In this document: piece after piece, positions 35,591-44,530 of the stretch | How positions within the stretch are numbered: the first letter of the stretch is position 1 | How the letters are laid out: each line of letters opens with the position of its first letter | NCBI GenBank assembly: GCA_964602995.1 | Contig: CAZRTM010000002.1 | Span: 1-64,000 of the forward strand | Origin: JAAYYY01 sp964602995 | GTDB lineage: Bacteria; Chloroflexota; Anaerolineae; Promineifilales; Promineifilaceae | DNA: 64,000 bases | Reading direction: 5' to 3' | Notes under the pieces: model-generated | What the model saw: only the letters and a program-made list of their open reading frames with translations | Told to the model about the DNA's origin: nothing | The model's database searches: none | Translations under genes and position numbers: made by a program

Positions 35591-37207
35591 TCAGGGGGTT
35601 ACTTCCACGACCACACCTTTTTCGGCCCATTCATAGAGCAGATTGATGTTGTCGTTGCTGACCAGAATACAGCCGTAGGTCACTTTGCGGCCCAGGCTGT
35701 TGGTCCAGAGCAGGTTGACGCCGTTGCGAGTGGGGAAGCCGTGGAAGCCGTTCATGAAGTCGCTCGTTGGCACCGGACGGTAGATGCCTATGAAGTTTGG
35801 CATCCACAGGTCCCAAATGCTGGCATAGGCGTTCGACTCATGGCTCTGAACCTGGAAGACGCCGGGAGCTGTAGGGCTGGAGTCGATGCCTGTGCTGACC
35901 GGCCAGTCCCATTTGAGCGTGCCGTTTTCATAGGCCCACATACGTTGCTCTGAAATGCTGACGATAATGCGCTTGTTTTCGACGACCGGTAGCGGCAGGA
36001 GTACATCGGGTGAGGGAATCACGAGCACATCGCCGGGAAAAATACCATCCGCCGTATCGGGGTTGATTTGCTGGATCCAGGGGTAGGGAATGCCGTAATC
36101 ATAGGCGATGCTGGAAAGCGTTTCGCCGGGCTGGACGGTGTGCTGGCGCTCGTGGTGGTAGATGCGCAGGTTGACCTGATACTGTTCGTTTTCAATGGCC
36201 CCGGTAAGGGCAGCCGTGGCTTCCTCCAGGTTGAGGTAGCGGTCGGCGCCCAGCTCTGCCGCCTGGCTTTCGAGATAAGCAGCAGCCTGCTCGCCATCTA
36301 TCTGCCAGGTGATCGCATCCGGATCAGTTGGAACAGCTTCCACAGAAAGCCATTGCGCCCAGAGTTCTGGCGCTATATTGCCGCTGACCGTTTCATCACG
36401 AATGGGGTCATAGGCGCGGATGGTGATGGGCTGGTTCAGTCGCTGGTTGATTTGCTGGGCGATACCTTCAACATCTGAAACCGTAATGGCCGGCTCTACC
36501 TCGCGAATGACAAGCGGTAGTTCGCCTTCCAACACAGCAGTGGCGGCGTGTTGCTGGAGCCAGGCGGCTGTGGCCTCAACATCCAGCTCGCGGCCGGGCG
36601 TCCCGGCGATAGCTCGCGCCTGACCATCTGAAAACTCGACGGTTGCGTCCTGGGGCGCTACATTGACCTGCTCGGCGATGGTTTGTAATCCCTGACGCGC
36701 GGCAGCCGGGTCGAAATACCATGTTGGCTGCAACTCACGACCGCCGAAGGCGTGGGCGATGGCCACTTCGATGTCGGGGATGTTGCGGCCCAATTTGTAG
36801 GCGGCCAGGGCGGTCTCACGCGCATCGAGCACGATGCCCAGGGCGGCCGGGGGCATGGTGAATGACTGGTCACCCTGCGCCTCCAGGCGGATTTCACGCT
36901 GTGCCCAGTGGCGCTCCAATTCTGCCGTGGCTTCCTCTACCCGCTGCCCGCCCAGGCGCACGCCCAGTGTTCGCACGCCGGGGATGATGCGGTTGCGCTG
37001 GTAGAGATAGAGGCTGCCTGCCAGCACGCTCCCGATGCAGGCAAAGAGGACCAACATCAGGAAAAGAACTATTGGCCAGCGTCGGGGTCGTGGGCGTTCG
37101 GGCGCCGGTAGGTGCAAGGCCGGGGGTTCGCTGGCGCGCTGTGGATGCCGGGAAGGGTAGTAGATGGTCTGTTGCTGTACAGTAGAAACCTGTCGTCGCC
37201 TGGACAT
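35591..37207 (-). CDS. Membrane-anchored L,D-transpeptidase with LysM domain
   Basis: The 538-residue protein has a cytoplasmic basic N-terminus, one membrane helix (44-68) and two repeated VanW/PG-binding-type domains (about 75-330). A LysM domain follows (HTVQPGETLSSIAYDYGIPY...GDVLVIP), then a C-terminal YkuD domain. The catalytic cysteine lies in VTYGCILVSN, where the usual His of S-H-G-C is Tyr; the upstream FHGFP His is kept. Such enzymes form 3-3 crosslinks or attach proteins to peptidoglycan. Its function is extracytoplasmic. It is a single gene between the nadE operon and a long intergenic region. Confidence 0.9.
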   Translation of the reverse strand: MSRRRQVSTVQQQTIYYPSRHPQRASEPPALHLPAPERPRPRRWPIVLFLMLVLFACIGSVLAGSLYLYQRNRIIPGVRTLGVRLGGQRVEEATAELERHWAQREIRLEAQGDQSFTMPPAALGIVLDARETALAAYKLGRNIPDIEVAIAHAFGGRELQPTWYFDPAAARQGLQTIAEQVNVAPQDATVEFSDGQARAIAGTPGRELDVEATAAWLQQHAATAVLEGELPLVIREVEPAITVSDVEGIAQQINQRLNQPITIRAYDPIRDETVSGNIAPELWAQWLSVEAVPTDPDAITWQIDGEQAAAYLESQAAELGADRYLNLEEATAALTGAIENEQYQVNLRIYHHERQHTVQPGETLSSIAYDYGIPYPWIQQINPDTADGIFPGDVLVIPSPDVLLPLPVVENKRIIVSISEQRMWAYENGTLKWDWPVSTGIDSSPTAPGVFQVQSHESNAYASIWDLWMPNFIGIYRPVPTSDFMNGFHGFPTRNGVNLLWTNSLGRKVTYGCILVSNDNINLLYEWAEKGVVVEVTP

Positions 37208-37707
37208 TTTTGGTTGTGCCGGAATGGGCCGGCTCCCTGCTCAAATTTGTCAATCGTCTGTTACCAGTATAGCAGAGATTAGCCGTGCTGATGTACGATT
37301 GGGCTGTGCTTCATAGACGCTTCCTACGTAAGCCGGCTTATCTCGCTGTGGTGTATAGACGTGGGCGGCGTGGGAAAAGTTCCGCCAAAATGAATGGCGC
37401 CTGCCCTCTGCACTCGTCTTGTACTCCTATAGCCTCTCACTTATACTTCCACAGAGGTTGGATGATAGGGACGCCGTACTGTTCAGCGTCATGCTGAGAG
37501 CAACGAAGCATCTCATCAGTGGTCAGAGATTCTTCGCTGCGCAGACTCCGCTCAGAATGACGATTGTAGAGATTCTTCGCTACGCGGACTGCGCTCAGAA
37601 TGACGATTGTGGAGATTCTTCGCTGCGCGGACTGCGCTCAGAATGACGATTGGAATGACAGAGCAGTTGCGAAAACGGCAGCCTTAATTAGAGAGGATGG
37701 TGGATTC
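37208..37707. other. Long intergenic region dominated by repeats
   Basis: This region of 500 bases lies between divergent genes. The left 280 bases show no gene or clear promoter. The right part holds the inverted and tandem repeat copies at 37488-37654. A frame that begins in the repeat and runs into the LuxR-type regulator is not a credible N-terminus. Confidence 0.7.
37488..37654. repeat. Three tandem 43-bp repeat units plus one inverted copy
   Basis: Units begin at 37528, 37571 and 37614, each containing GATTCTTCGCT, then CGCTCAGAATGAC. They differ by only a few substitutions. Bases 37488-37514 are a diverged reverse-complement copy of the same core. Dispersed repeats with this core are familiar from several bacterial phyla. 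The tandem arrangement suggests slippage or local amplification just upstream of a regulator gene. Confidence 0.85.
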
Positions 37708-40131
37708 ATGAAGCGAGAAAAGCTGCCTGCGTTGGGCACCTCCTTTGTGGGGCGCGAGCAGGAGCTTGGCGACATTGTGGATCTGCTGCGCGGGGCTGAT
37801 TGCCGGCTGCTGACGCTGAGTGGGCCGGGCGGCAGTGGCAAGACGCGCCTGGCGTTGGAAGCAGCAGGCGTGTTGCAGCCCCATTTCAGGGAGGGCGTGG
37901 CCTTCGTGCCACTGCAGGGTGTGAGCGAGCCGCAGTTTATTGCACCGGCGATTGCGGAAGCGGTGAGGTTGAGGTTGCATGGTCCACAGGACAGTGAGAC
38001 ACAATTGCTGGAGTTCCTGGGCGACAAAGAGCTGTTGTTAGTCATCGACAACTTCGAACATCTGCTGGACGGCGCCGCGCTGCTATCGTCCGTTCTTGCG
38101 CTGGCCCCGGGCGTGCGGGCGTTGGTGACCTCGCGTGAGGTGTTGAACCTGAAAGAAGAGTGGGTTCGCCCACTGGCCGGGTTGCGATTCCCTACTCCAG
38201 ACCAGGCCGTGACGCTGGAAGAGCTGACGGCGTATGATGCTGTGCGCCTGTTTAGCGAGCGGGCGCGGCAGGCGCGACACAGCTTCGCCCTGGAGGAAAC
38301 AGAGGCCTGTGTTGTGCAAATTTGCCGCATGGTAGAGGGGTTGCCGCTGGCCCTGGAACTGGCCGCTTCCTGGCTGCGTACCCTTAGCTGCCAGGAAGTT
38401 GCCGCCGAAATTGAGCGCAGCCTCGATTTCCTGGAAACGAGGATGCGCAATGTGCCAGCACGGCACCGCAGCATGCGCGCTGTTTTCCAACAATCGTGGC
38501 AGCTTCTTAGCGAACAAGAGCAGGATATATTCGCGCGCCTTTCGGTCTTCCGTGGTGGCTGCACTCGCGCCGCGGCCCATGCTGTGGCGGGTGCTTCCCT
38601 GGCGGCGCTACAGGGATTGGTGGATAAGTCACTGCTGGTAGCCACGCCGGGCGGCCGTTATCAAATACACGAGCTGCTGAGGCAATTTGCCGGTGAAAAG
38701 CTGGCTGCCAATGCAACAGCGCTGGCCGAGACCCAGGACCGGCACATGGCCTATTTCGCCGATTTTCTGCGTGAGAATGAGCCGGAGCTAAAGAGCGAGG
38801 CGCAGCTAGATGCACTGCAAGCCATTGATGGGGAGCTAGACAACATTCGGGTGGCCTGGCGCAGGACCGTCGGCCAGCGGGCAGCGGCGCCTATCGAGGC
38901 GGCAATGGGCGCCCTTTTGCTCTACTATCAGATGCGCGGCCGGGTGTGCGAAGGGTTGGAGCTGTTTCGAGCAGCGGCGGAGGCGTTTGCTGAGGAGGGC
39001 GATCTGCTGGGGCTTAAGCTACAGCTTTTTAAGACGTGGTTTGATGCCGGGGTGCTATCGGCGTCGGATCCGAGCGCCAGTTTCTACCGCGAGGCGTTTG
39101 ATAAGGTGCAGCAACTGGGAGAGGACGAGTCGATGGCCATGCCGCTGGCTCTTTTCGCCTGGACCACAGGGCTGCTCGACGAAGTGACGCCGCTGCGGCG
39201 CTTTTATAGCTCCAATTATCAGTATCACCGCGAGCGGGGGAATACGTGGGGCGCGGCCTGGGCGGCCTATTCGCTGGGCACGGCACGCACCATGATGTAT
39301 GGCCGGGAGCCGAACGCAGAGGAGCTGGCGGAAGGATTGCGTTATCTGGAAGAAAGCCTGGCCCTGTTTCGAGAATTTGGTAACCCGTGGGCCACGACTT
39401 ACGCCCTGCATGCGGCGGCAGAGGTTTTGATGGCGCAGGAGGAGTATGAGCGGGCGCGCGAGCTATATCACGAGTCGCTGCAAATCTGCCGCCACGTGGG
39501 CGATCCGGGTGGAGTGGCCTATGCTCTGCACGGTCTGGGTGAGATTGCGGGCCGCCTGCAGGAGTATGAAGGTTCGTGGCGTTATCTGAATGACGCGCTG
39601 CAAATCTCGTATGAGCATCGTAGCGAGATGGTAATGTGGCATTTGTTCGAGATGGCGTCGGCCTTTGCCGCAGCCGGCCACCTTGCACGGGCCGTCGAGA
39701 TTATGAGCTTCCTTCGTAACGATACGGACAGCGACTGGTTACGTAACTACGCGGCGCACAGGCTGTCTGAGCTGGCTGAACAGATGAGTGAGGAAGCGTT
39801 TGCCGCGGCTCGCCACTATGGGGAGCAGATTGAGCTGGCGACGCTGGTGCGGGCGTTGGCGGCGGAGTTTGGCAGCCAGCCTGACGATAAAGCCAGCGCA
39901 GGTGTAGACGCCGGTGCGCCTGAACTGCGGCTGGTGGAGCCGCTTTCGGAACGGGAGCTGGAGGTGTTGCATCTGGTCGCCGCGGGATTGTCGAACCGGG
40001 AGATTGCGGAACGGCTGACGGTGAGCGTGGGCACCGTCAAGAAGCATCTCAACAATATCTTCGGCAAGCTCCAGGTAAGCAGCCGCACCCAGGCCGTGGC
40101 CCGGGCACGGGCGCACGCTCTCTTGCAATAA
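37708..40131 (+). CDS. LuxR-family ATPase regulator (NB-ARC/AAA + TPR + HTH)
   Basis: About 807 residues. The N-terminus has TSFVGREQEL and P-loop SGPGGSGKTRLAL (39-46), with Walker B LLLVIDNFEHLL and TSREVL, an STAND/NB-ARC ATPase. A winged-helix segment and TPR-like helices follow (about 300-720). The C-terminus is a LuxR/NarL HTH (LSERELEVLHLVAAGLSNRE, VGTVKKHLNNIFGKL). The ATG at 37708 is chosen because AGAGGATGG precedes it and homologues start at this domain; an upstream in-frame start lies in repeat DNA. Such MalT-like proteins activate transcription when they bind ligand and ATP. The target is unknown. Confidence 0.9.
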   Translation: MKREKLPALGTSFVGREQELGDIVDLLRGADCRLLTLSGPGGSGKTRLALEAAGVLQPHFREGVAFVPLQGVSEPQFIAPAIAEAVRLRLHGPQDSETQLLEFLGDKELLLVIDNFEHLLDGAALLSSVLALAPGVRALVTSREVLNLKEEWVRPLAGLRFPTPDQAVTLEELTAYDAVRLFSERARQARHSFALEETEACVVQICRMVEGLPLALELAASWLRTLSCQEVAAEIERSLDFLETRMRNVPARHRSMRAVFQQSWQLLSEQEQDIFARLSVFRGGCTRAAAHAVAGASLAALQGLVDKSLLVATPGGRYQIHELLRQFAGEKLAANATALAETQDRHMAYFADFLRENEPELKSEAQLDALQAIDGELDNIRVAWRRTVGQRAAAPIEAAMGALLLYYQMRGRVCEGLELFRAAAEAFAEEGDLLGLKLQLFKTWFDAGVLSASDPSASFYREAFDKVQQLGEDESMAMPLALFAWTTGLLDEVTPLRRFYSSNYQYHRERGNTWGAAWAAYSLGTARTMMYGREPNAEELAEGLRYLEESLALFREFGNPWATTYALHAAAEVLMAQEEYERARELYHESLQICRHVGDPGGVAYALHGLGEIAGRLQEYEGSWRYLNDALQISYEHRSEMVMWHLFEMASAFAAAGHLARAVEIMSFLRNDTDSDWLRNYAAHRLSELAEQMSEEAFAAARHYGEQIELATLVRALAAEFGSQPDDKASAGVDAGAPELRLVEPLSERELEVLHLVAAGLSNREIAERLTVSVGTVKKHLNNIFGKLQVSSRTQAVARARAHALLQ

Positions 40132-40273
40132 ATCAACCCCCTTTTCAACCCCTCAATACACCTTTTGTTGCCTGACTATCAACCGGCCGGCTTCGTATCC
40201 TTTGCTCAGATATGAACACCAGGCAGGCTGCTGTATCTGTGATGCCGCAGCCACAAGGGAAGGAGTGTTGGCA

Positions 40274-40495
40274 ATGTCTGACTATTACCAACAAGAGGTG
40301 ACGAAGTACATGATGCGCCGGACAAAGCGGAAGGCCGCAGAGCGCTCTGAAGATGAAGCGAGGACGCCGGTGGCGGATGGTCCGAAGCAGGGTGGCGGTT
40401 GGCTGGCGAGCCTGCACAACTGGCTCGCGGACCGCCGTTCAGGAGCTGAAATTGAACCTGCCATTTCCGAGAAGACGCCACGACCGGTCCGTTAG
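40274..40495 (+). CDS. Small hypothetical protein
   Basis: The 73-residue polar protein is rich in Lys, Arg and Glu (YYQQEVTKYMMRRTKRKAAE) and has one Trp-containing segment (GGGWLASLHNWLADRR). It has no membrane helix or known motif. AAGGAG (40259-40264) precedes the ATG with 9-base spacing, which argues that it is translated. It lies 142 bp after the LuxR-type gene. It could be a small nucleic-acid-binding or regulatory protein, but nothing supports a function. Confidence 0.55.
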   Translation: MSDYYQQEVTKYMMRRTKRKAAERSEDEARTPVADGPKQGGGWLASLHNWLADRRSGAEIEPAISEKTPRPVR

Positions 40496-40527
40496 TGTGT
40501 GGCTGTCATCCTCGGTAGCCACCAGGC

Positions 40528-42354
40528 TCAACGAAACTGTATGTAGAAAGGCATCAGGGTGAGCGCTTTGCCACTGAATTCCTGTAACCAGTCGCGCCTG
40601 AGAAGCTCCTCGATGGCGCGACCGGCGGGAAAAGGTTCTGGCAGCAGATGAGTTTGGGAGCGGGTGTGGTAGTCGATAACGGTGGGGTAATGGCTGTCGT
40701 CCACCGGCAGCTCAGCCAACTCCGCCGCCAGGTAAATGGCGTCGACAAAATCGCCGTGACTGTCCACCAGATGGTGCGCCTGAGCCTGGCGGCCGGTCCA
40801 CACCCGCCCCCCTGCAACCGGTTCCAGTTGCTCTTCGTCCATTTCCCGCCCTTCGCGGACGACGGCTTTGAACCGCTCGTAGGTGTCAATCAGGTGCTCC
40901 CACAGTAGTTCCCGTTCCTCGGGCGTCATGGGCCGGATATCGCGGTAAAGGCCTGCATGTTCGCCGCGCTGCAGGCTGGTGCGCTCTACGTGCAGCCGTT
41001 CGAAAAGCTCTTTGGTGCTGATGCGCCCCATGATGACGCCGATGGAGCCGGTGATGGTGCCGGGCTGGCACATGATGTGCTGAGCGGCTGCCGAAACGTA
41101 ATATCCTCCGGAACCAGCGACGTTCCCCATGTAGACGAGGACCGGCTTTTGCCGGGCAATGCGCTGAACCTGTCTCCAGATGAGGTCTGAGGCCAGCGCA
41201 GAGCCGCCGCCGGAATCGACGTGAAAGATCAACGCCGCCATGTTCTTGTCCTTCTCAGCTTTGCGCAAGAGGCGGCTGATCGTCTCTTCTCCGGCCGTTG
41301 CGCCGCCGATGAAGGGCAGGGGGATGTCGATGGGGGGCTGGCGGCTGGGACCCATCGTAATGGCCCCTTCCAGCGAAATGACGCCTATGTGTTTCGCCGT
41401 CGGGTGGCAGGCCTTTTCCAGCAGCAGCGAGCGCGCCTGGGACCAGGTTTTTAGGCGCGCTTTGGGCCGTTCTGTTTCCTCTTTGTCCTCTGCCGCTTGT
41501 TTTGCCTCTGAAGCCGGCCGTGTCTGGTTAGGCCCGGCGAGCAAATAGGGTAGCTCATCTTCATAGGCGATATGGTCGACGAGGCCGTGGCGCAACATCT
41601 CTTCTGAGGAGAAGGGCGCGCCGTCGATCAGCGCTTTGATTTCCTCCTGGCTCATGCCACGCCCTGCAGCCAAATCGGCGGTGATGACGTCGTAATTGTC
41701 GTCGAGTAGCCAGTTGAACTGCTCCCGTTGCGCTTCCGTCATCTCCGATTTATCGAACATGTCGAATGCGGTCTTATAGGGGGAGACTTGCAGAATCTCT
41801 GGTTCGACGCCAATCTGTTCCAGAGCATCGCGCAAGAAGATGGCCTCGACGCGCAGCCCCAGAACCTCAAATTGCGTGCCAGGGGGCACAATAATGCGGT
41901 CGGCAGCGCAGGCTGTGTAGTAGTGTGCCAGATCCAGATATGGCGTGTAGACAACCACTTCCTTGCCGGCCTCACGCAGGCGATGGATGGTCTTGCGCAG
42001 ATTTTGTACTGTGGAGACGCCCGGGAAGGCCAGCTCTTGCAGGAGGAGAACGACGCCGCGCACGTTGGCAGCGTCGGCGATGGCCTGGGTGCGCTCGTTT
42101 AGCGTCTGCAGGCTCAGCGGCTCAGGGGGCAGAGGAAGCTGGCGTTGCAGAAAGGAGCGTGGCGGACCGGGCCGTTCGGGGAGTGAGCCAGAAATGGGCA
42201 GCACCACGTAGTCCAGGCGGGCCTTGCGGCGGCGACGGAACCAGTTGCGCAGGGCAACCAGATCTTGCCGCCAACCCTCGCCAATGGTGCGTGGAAAGTT
42301 TGCGATGGCCTTCTGTACTTTGGAGGGAAATGAGGCGTCGTTTTGTTGGTTCAT
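40528..42354 (-). CDS. sppA: Signal peptide peptidase SppA (long form)
   Basis: The 608-residue S49 peptidase has two tandem domains, as in the 67K SppA. The C-terminal half carries GVISLEGAITMGPSRQ, the region of the nucleophile Ser in VAGSGGYYVSAAA, and HVDSGGGSALAS. The N-terminal half shows the general-base region with VYTPYLDLAHYYTACAADRI. It degrades leftover signal peptides in the membrane. No N-terminal membrane helix is obvious. The ATG at 42354 is preferred over an upstream extension with no homology; the extension overlaps the TPP promoter area. Confidence 0.88.
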   Translation of the reverse strand: MNQQNDASFPSKVQKAIANFPRTIGEGWRQDLVALRNWFRRRRKARLDYVVLPISGSLPERPGPPRSFLQRQLPLPPEPLSLQTLNERTQAIADAANVRGVVLLLQELAFPGVSTVQNLRKTIHRLREAGKEVVVYTPYLDLAHYYTACAADRIIVPPGTQFEVLGLRVEAIFLRDALEQIGVEPEILQVSPYKTAFDMFDKSEMTEAQREQFNWLLDDNYDVITADLAAGRGMSQEEIKALIDGAPFSSEEMLRHGLVDHIAYEDELPYLLAGPNQTRPASEAKQAAEDKEETERPKARLKTWSQARSLLLEKACHPTAKHIGVISLEGAITMGPSRQPPIDIPLPFIGGATAGEETISRLLRKAEKDKNMAALIFHVDSGGGSALASDLIWRQVQRIARQKPVLVYMGNVAGSGGYYVSAAAQHIMCQPGTITGSIGVIMGRISTKELFERLHVERTSLQRGEHAGLYRDIRPMTPEERELLWEHLIDTYERFKAVVREGREMDEEQLEPVAGGRVWTGRQAQAHHLVDSHGDFVDAIYLAAELAELPVDDSHYPTVIDYHTRSQTHLLPEPFPAGRAIEELLRRDWLQEFSGKALTLMPFYIQFR

Positions 42355-42409
42355 CCTGCTCCAATGATAGAGTTGTGACCGGCGCTGTGCAAGAAAAGCA
42401 CGATTCCGC

Positions 42410-42437
42410 TTGCCTGGCGCGTGGGCTGTACTATAAT
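42410..42437 (+). promoter_or_regulatory. Promoter of the TPP-controlled transcript
   Basis: A perfect TATAAT (42432-42437) with TTGCCT (42410-42415) lies 16 bases upstream. Transcription would start near 42444, just before the riboswitch. Confidence 0.75.
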
Positions 42438-42459
42438 GGAGACAACAATTCAAGAACGC

Positions 42460-42549
42460 ACAGGGAGCCGGGATAGCCCGGCTGAGAGGGTGACCACTTT
42501 GTCACCGACCTGAGGACCTGATCCGGGTAATGCCGGCGTAGGGATGCAG
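42460..42549 (+). promoter_or_regulatory. TPP (THI-element) riboswitch
   Basis: All conserved blocks of the TPP aptamer are present in order: GGGAGCCGG, GGCTGAGAGGG, GACC-type pairing, and the highly conserved ACCTGATCCGGGTAATGCCG followed by GCGTAGGGA. It lies between a strong promoter and an intrinsic terminator, upstream of thiamine pyrophosphokinase and a thiamine-binding lipoprotein. High TPP is expected to fold the aptamer and favour termination. Confidence 0.98.
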
Positions 42550-42563
42550 ATCATTGCTTACGC

Positions 42564-42589
42564 GGCTACCCAAAGTGGGTAGCCTTTTT
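42564..42589 (+). terminator. Riboswitch expression-platform terminator
   Basis: GGCTACCC (42564-42571) and GGGTAGCC (42577-42584) form an 8-bp stem with a 5-base loop, followed by TTTTT (42585-42589). It lies 14 bases after the riboswitch and before the pyrophosphokinase start. Confidence 0.92.
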
Positions 42590-42702
42590 GTTTACAGGCG
42601 CTGAACCAGATGGAATGGAGTCAGCGTTCACAGCGTAGGCCTGAACGTAGGCCTGGAGATGATCGCGGGACCGCGCCTGCAGCGCCCCGAGCTGGAGATA
42701 TC

Positions 42703-43350
42703 ATGTCAGTGCTCATTTTTGCCAATGGGGATATGGAGACTACATCGTGGGCGAAGAGTTATCTTGCCCAGGCCTCTGCCGTCATTGCTGCCGATGGCGG
42801 CGCAAGCCATCTGGTAGCGCTGGGCGTTTTGCCGCAGGTGGTCATCGGCGATCTCGATTCATTTCCGGCGGAGAGACGCCCAGAATATGAAGCGGCCGGC
42901 GTTCGCTTCATTGAGTACCCCGAAGCCAAGGATGAGACGGATCTTGAGTTGGCGCTGCTACATGCTGCGGCACATTATGACGAGGAGATTATCATCTTCG
43001 GTGGCATTGGTGGTCGTCTGGACCAGACCCTTGCCAATGTGTTGCTGCTGATGCACCCGCAACTCAGGGACAAAGATATCCGCTTTCTGACTGAACACCA
43101 ACAGATATGGCTGGTGCAGGAACGGGCGCGCATTGAAGGGGAAGCGGGTGACACCGTATCTTTAATCCCGTTCGGTGGTGATGTTCACGTGCTCTCAACC
43201 ACAGGGCTACGCTGGGAACTCCGTGATGAGCTACTTTCTTTTGGTCCTGCCCGCGGACTGAGTAACGTTATGGAAGATGCCATTGCCGAAGTGTGTGTGG
43301 CCTCAGGTTACCTCCTTTGCGTTCACACCAGCCAGATCTGGCGAAGATAG
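42703..43350 (+). CDS. Thiamine pyrophosphokinase
   Basis: The 215-residue enzyme has N-terminal VLIFANGDMETT, AVIAADGGASHLVALGVLPQ, VIGDLDS with the metal-binding Asp pair, YPEAKDETDLELAL and IFGGIGGRLDQTLANV, the standard THI80-type motifs. It transfers pyrophosphate from ATP to thiamine to make TPP. The ATG at 42703 has GGAG 5 bases upstream; an in-frame upstream ATG at 42610 adds a non-conserved stretch. A TPP riboswitch controls it, and the ThiB-like gene follows 9 bp later. Confidence 0.94.
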   Translation: MSVLIFANGDMETTSWAKSYLAQASAVIAADGGASHLVALGVLPQVVIGDLDSFPAERRPEYEAAGVRFIEYPEAKDETDLELALLHAAAHYDEEIIIFGGIGGRLDQTLANVLLLMHPQLRDKDIRFLTEHQQIWLVQERARIEGEAGDTVSLIPFGGDVHVLSTTGLRWELRDELLSFGPARGLSNVMEDAIAEVCVASGYLLCVHTSQIWRR

Positions 43351-43359
43351 GAGAGAATT

Positions 43360-44484
43360 ATGCGTAAAGTAGTGTACCTGTTGTTGATGCTTTCACTCTT
43401 GCTGGTTGTGGCCTGTGGCGGCGAACAGCAAGAACCAACCACGGCGCCTGGGACCCAGCCACCTGCCACGGAAGAGGAAGTGACTGAGCCTGCGGATGCC
43501 GGCCAGGTCCGTGAAATTACCCTCATGACCCATGACAGCTTCGATGCCAGCGAAGAGGTTCTGGCTCAGTTTGAGCAAGAACATAACGCGCGCATTGTGC
43601 TGCTCCCCGCCGGCGATGCGGGAACGGCGCTGAACCAGGCGATTCTGGCGCGGGATAATCCGCTGGCCGATGTTTTCTTTGGCGTGGACAACACTTTCTT
43701 AAGCCGCGCATTGAACGCGGATATCTTTGAACCGTACGAGTCACCGCTGCTGGCGGAGATTCCAGACCGCTACAAGCTGGACGAGAGCAACCGGCTGCTA
43801 CCGGTGGATTTCGGAGACGTCTGTCTAAACTACGACGTTCAATACTTTGAGGAGAGCGAGCTGGATCCGCCACAAAGCCTGGACGACCTGGTTGACCCTG
43901 CTTACAGCGGCCTGTTGGTGGCCGAGAACCCGGCCACTTCCAGCCCGGGCCTGGCCTTTTTGCTGACAACCATCGCAAACTATGGCACAGAGGGTGAGTA
44001 CACCTATCTCGATTACTGGCGCGAGCTGCGCGAGAATGATGTGCTGATCACAAATGATTGGAATGAGGCCTATTACGGCAACTTCAGCGTGGCCAGTGAT
44101 GGCAGCCGGCCGATCGTGGTCTCTTATGCCAGCAGCCCGCCAGCCGAGGTGATTTTCGCCGACCCGCCGGTTGACGAAGCGCCAAGTGCATCTCTGACGG
44201 CGCCGGGTACCTGCTTCCGGCAGATTGAGTTCACCGGCATTTTGCGCGGCACAGAGAACCGCGACCTGGCGGAGGCGCTGGTCGATTTCCTGCTAAGCAA
44301 ACAGTTCCAGGAAGATATCCCGCTGCGTATGTTTGTCTATCCCATCAATGAAAATGCTGAGCTGCCCGAGGAGTTTGAACTGTATTCGGCATTGGCGGAT
44401 GAGACAGCAGAGGTGGAGCCGACAGAGATTGAGGCCAACCGCGAGGAGTGGATTGAGGCGTGGACCGCTGTGGTGCTGCGCTAA
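43360..44484 (+). CDS. thiB: Thiamine ABC transporter substrate-binding lipoprotein (ThiB-like)
   Basis: The 374-residue lipoprotein has a signal peptide with lipobox VVAC (Cys19), a short linker and a family-1 binding domain. Motifs include ITLMTHDSFDASEEVLAQFE, the ThiB pattern LPVDFGDVCLNYD, GLLVAENPATSSPGLAFLL and a C-terminal FLLSKQFQEDIPLRMFVYP. It binds thiamine or a phosphate ester for import. It shares the TPP-regulated transcript with the kinase. No permease or ATPase follows: the next gene is on the other strand. The transporter core must be elsewhere. Confidence 0.9.
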   Translation: MRKVVYLLLMLSLLLVVACGGEQQEPTTAPGTQPPATEEEVTEPADAGQVREITLMTHDSFDASEEVLAQFEQEHNARIVLLPAGDAGTALNQAILARDNPLADVFFGVDNTFLSRALNADIFEPYESPLLAEIPDRYKLDESNRLLPVDFGDVCLNYDVQYFEESELDPPQSLDDLVDPAYSGLLVAENPATSSPGLAFLLTTIANYGTEGEYTYLDYWRELRENDVLITNDWNEAYYGNFSVASDGSRPIVVSYASSPPAEVIFADPPVDEAPSASLTAPGTCFRQIEFTGILRGTENRDLAEALVDFLLSKQFQEDIPLRMFVYPINENAELPEEFELYSALADETAEVEPTEIEANREEWIEAWTAVVLR

Positions 44485-44530
44485 TCTGAAGTGAGTGGCT
44501 GTGGGAGAGGGTGGTTGTTGGGATTCGTCG

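Noticed and set aside
37528..37654. CRISPR array from the tandem 43-bp units
   Set aside because: The units are contiguous with no unique spacers and only three copies, so they are simple tandem repeats.
37600..37707. N-terminal extension of the LuxR-type regulator beginning in repeat DNA
   Set aside because: The extension is encoded by the 43-bp repeat, lacks homology to the family, and a good ATG with a ribosome site lies at 37708.
42355..42453. Longer SppA N-terminus
   Set aside because: The extra 33 residues have no SppA-like features and overlap the promoter of the TPP-regulated transcript.
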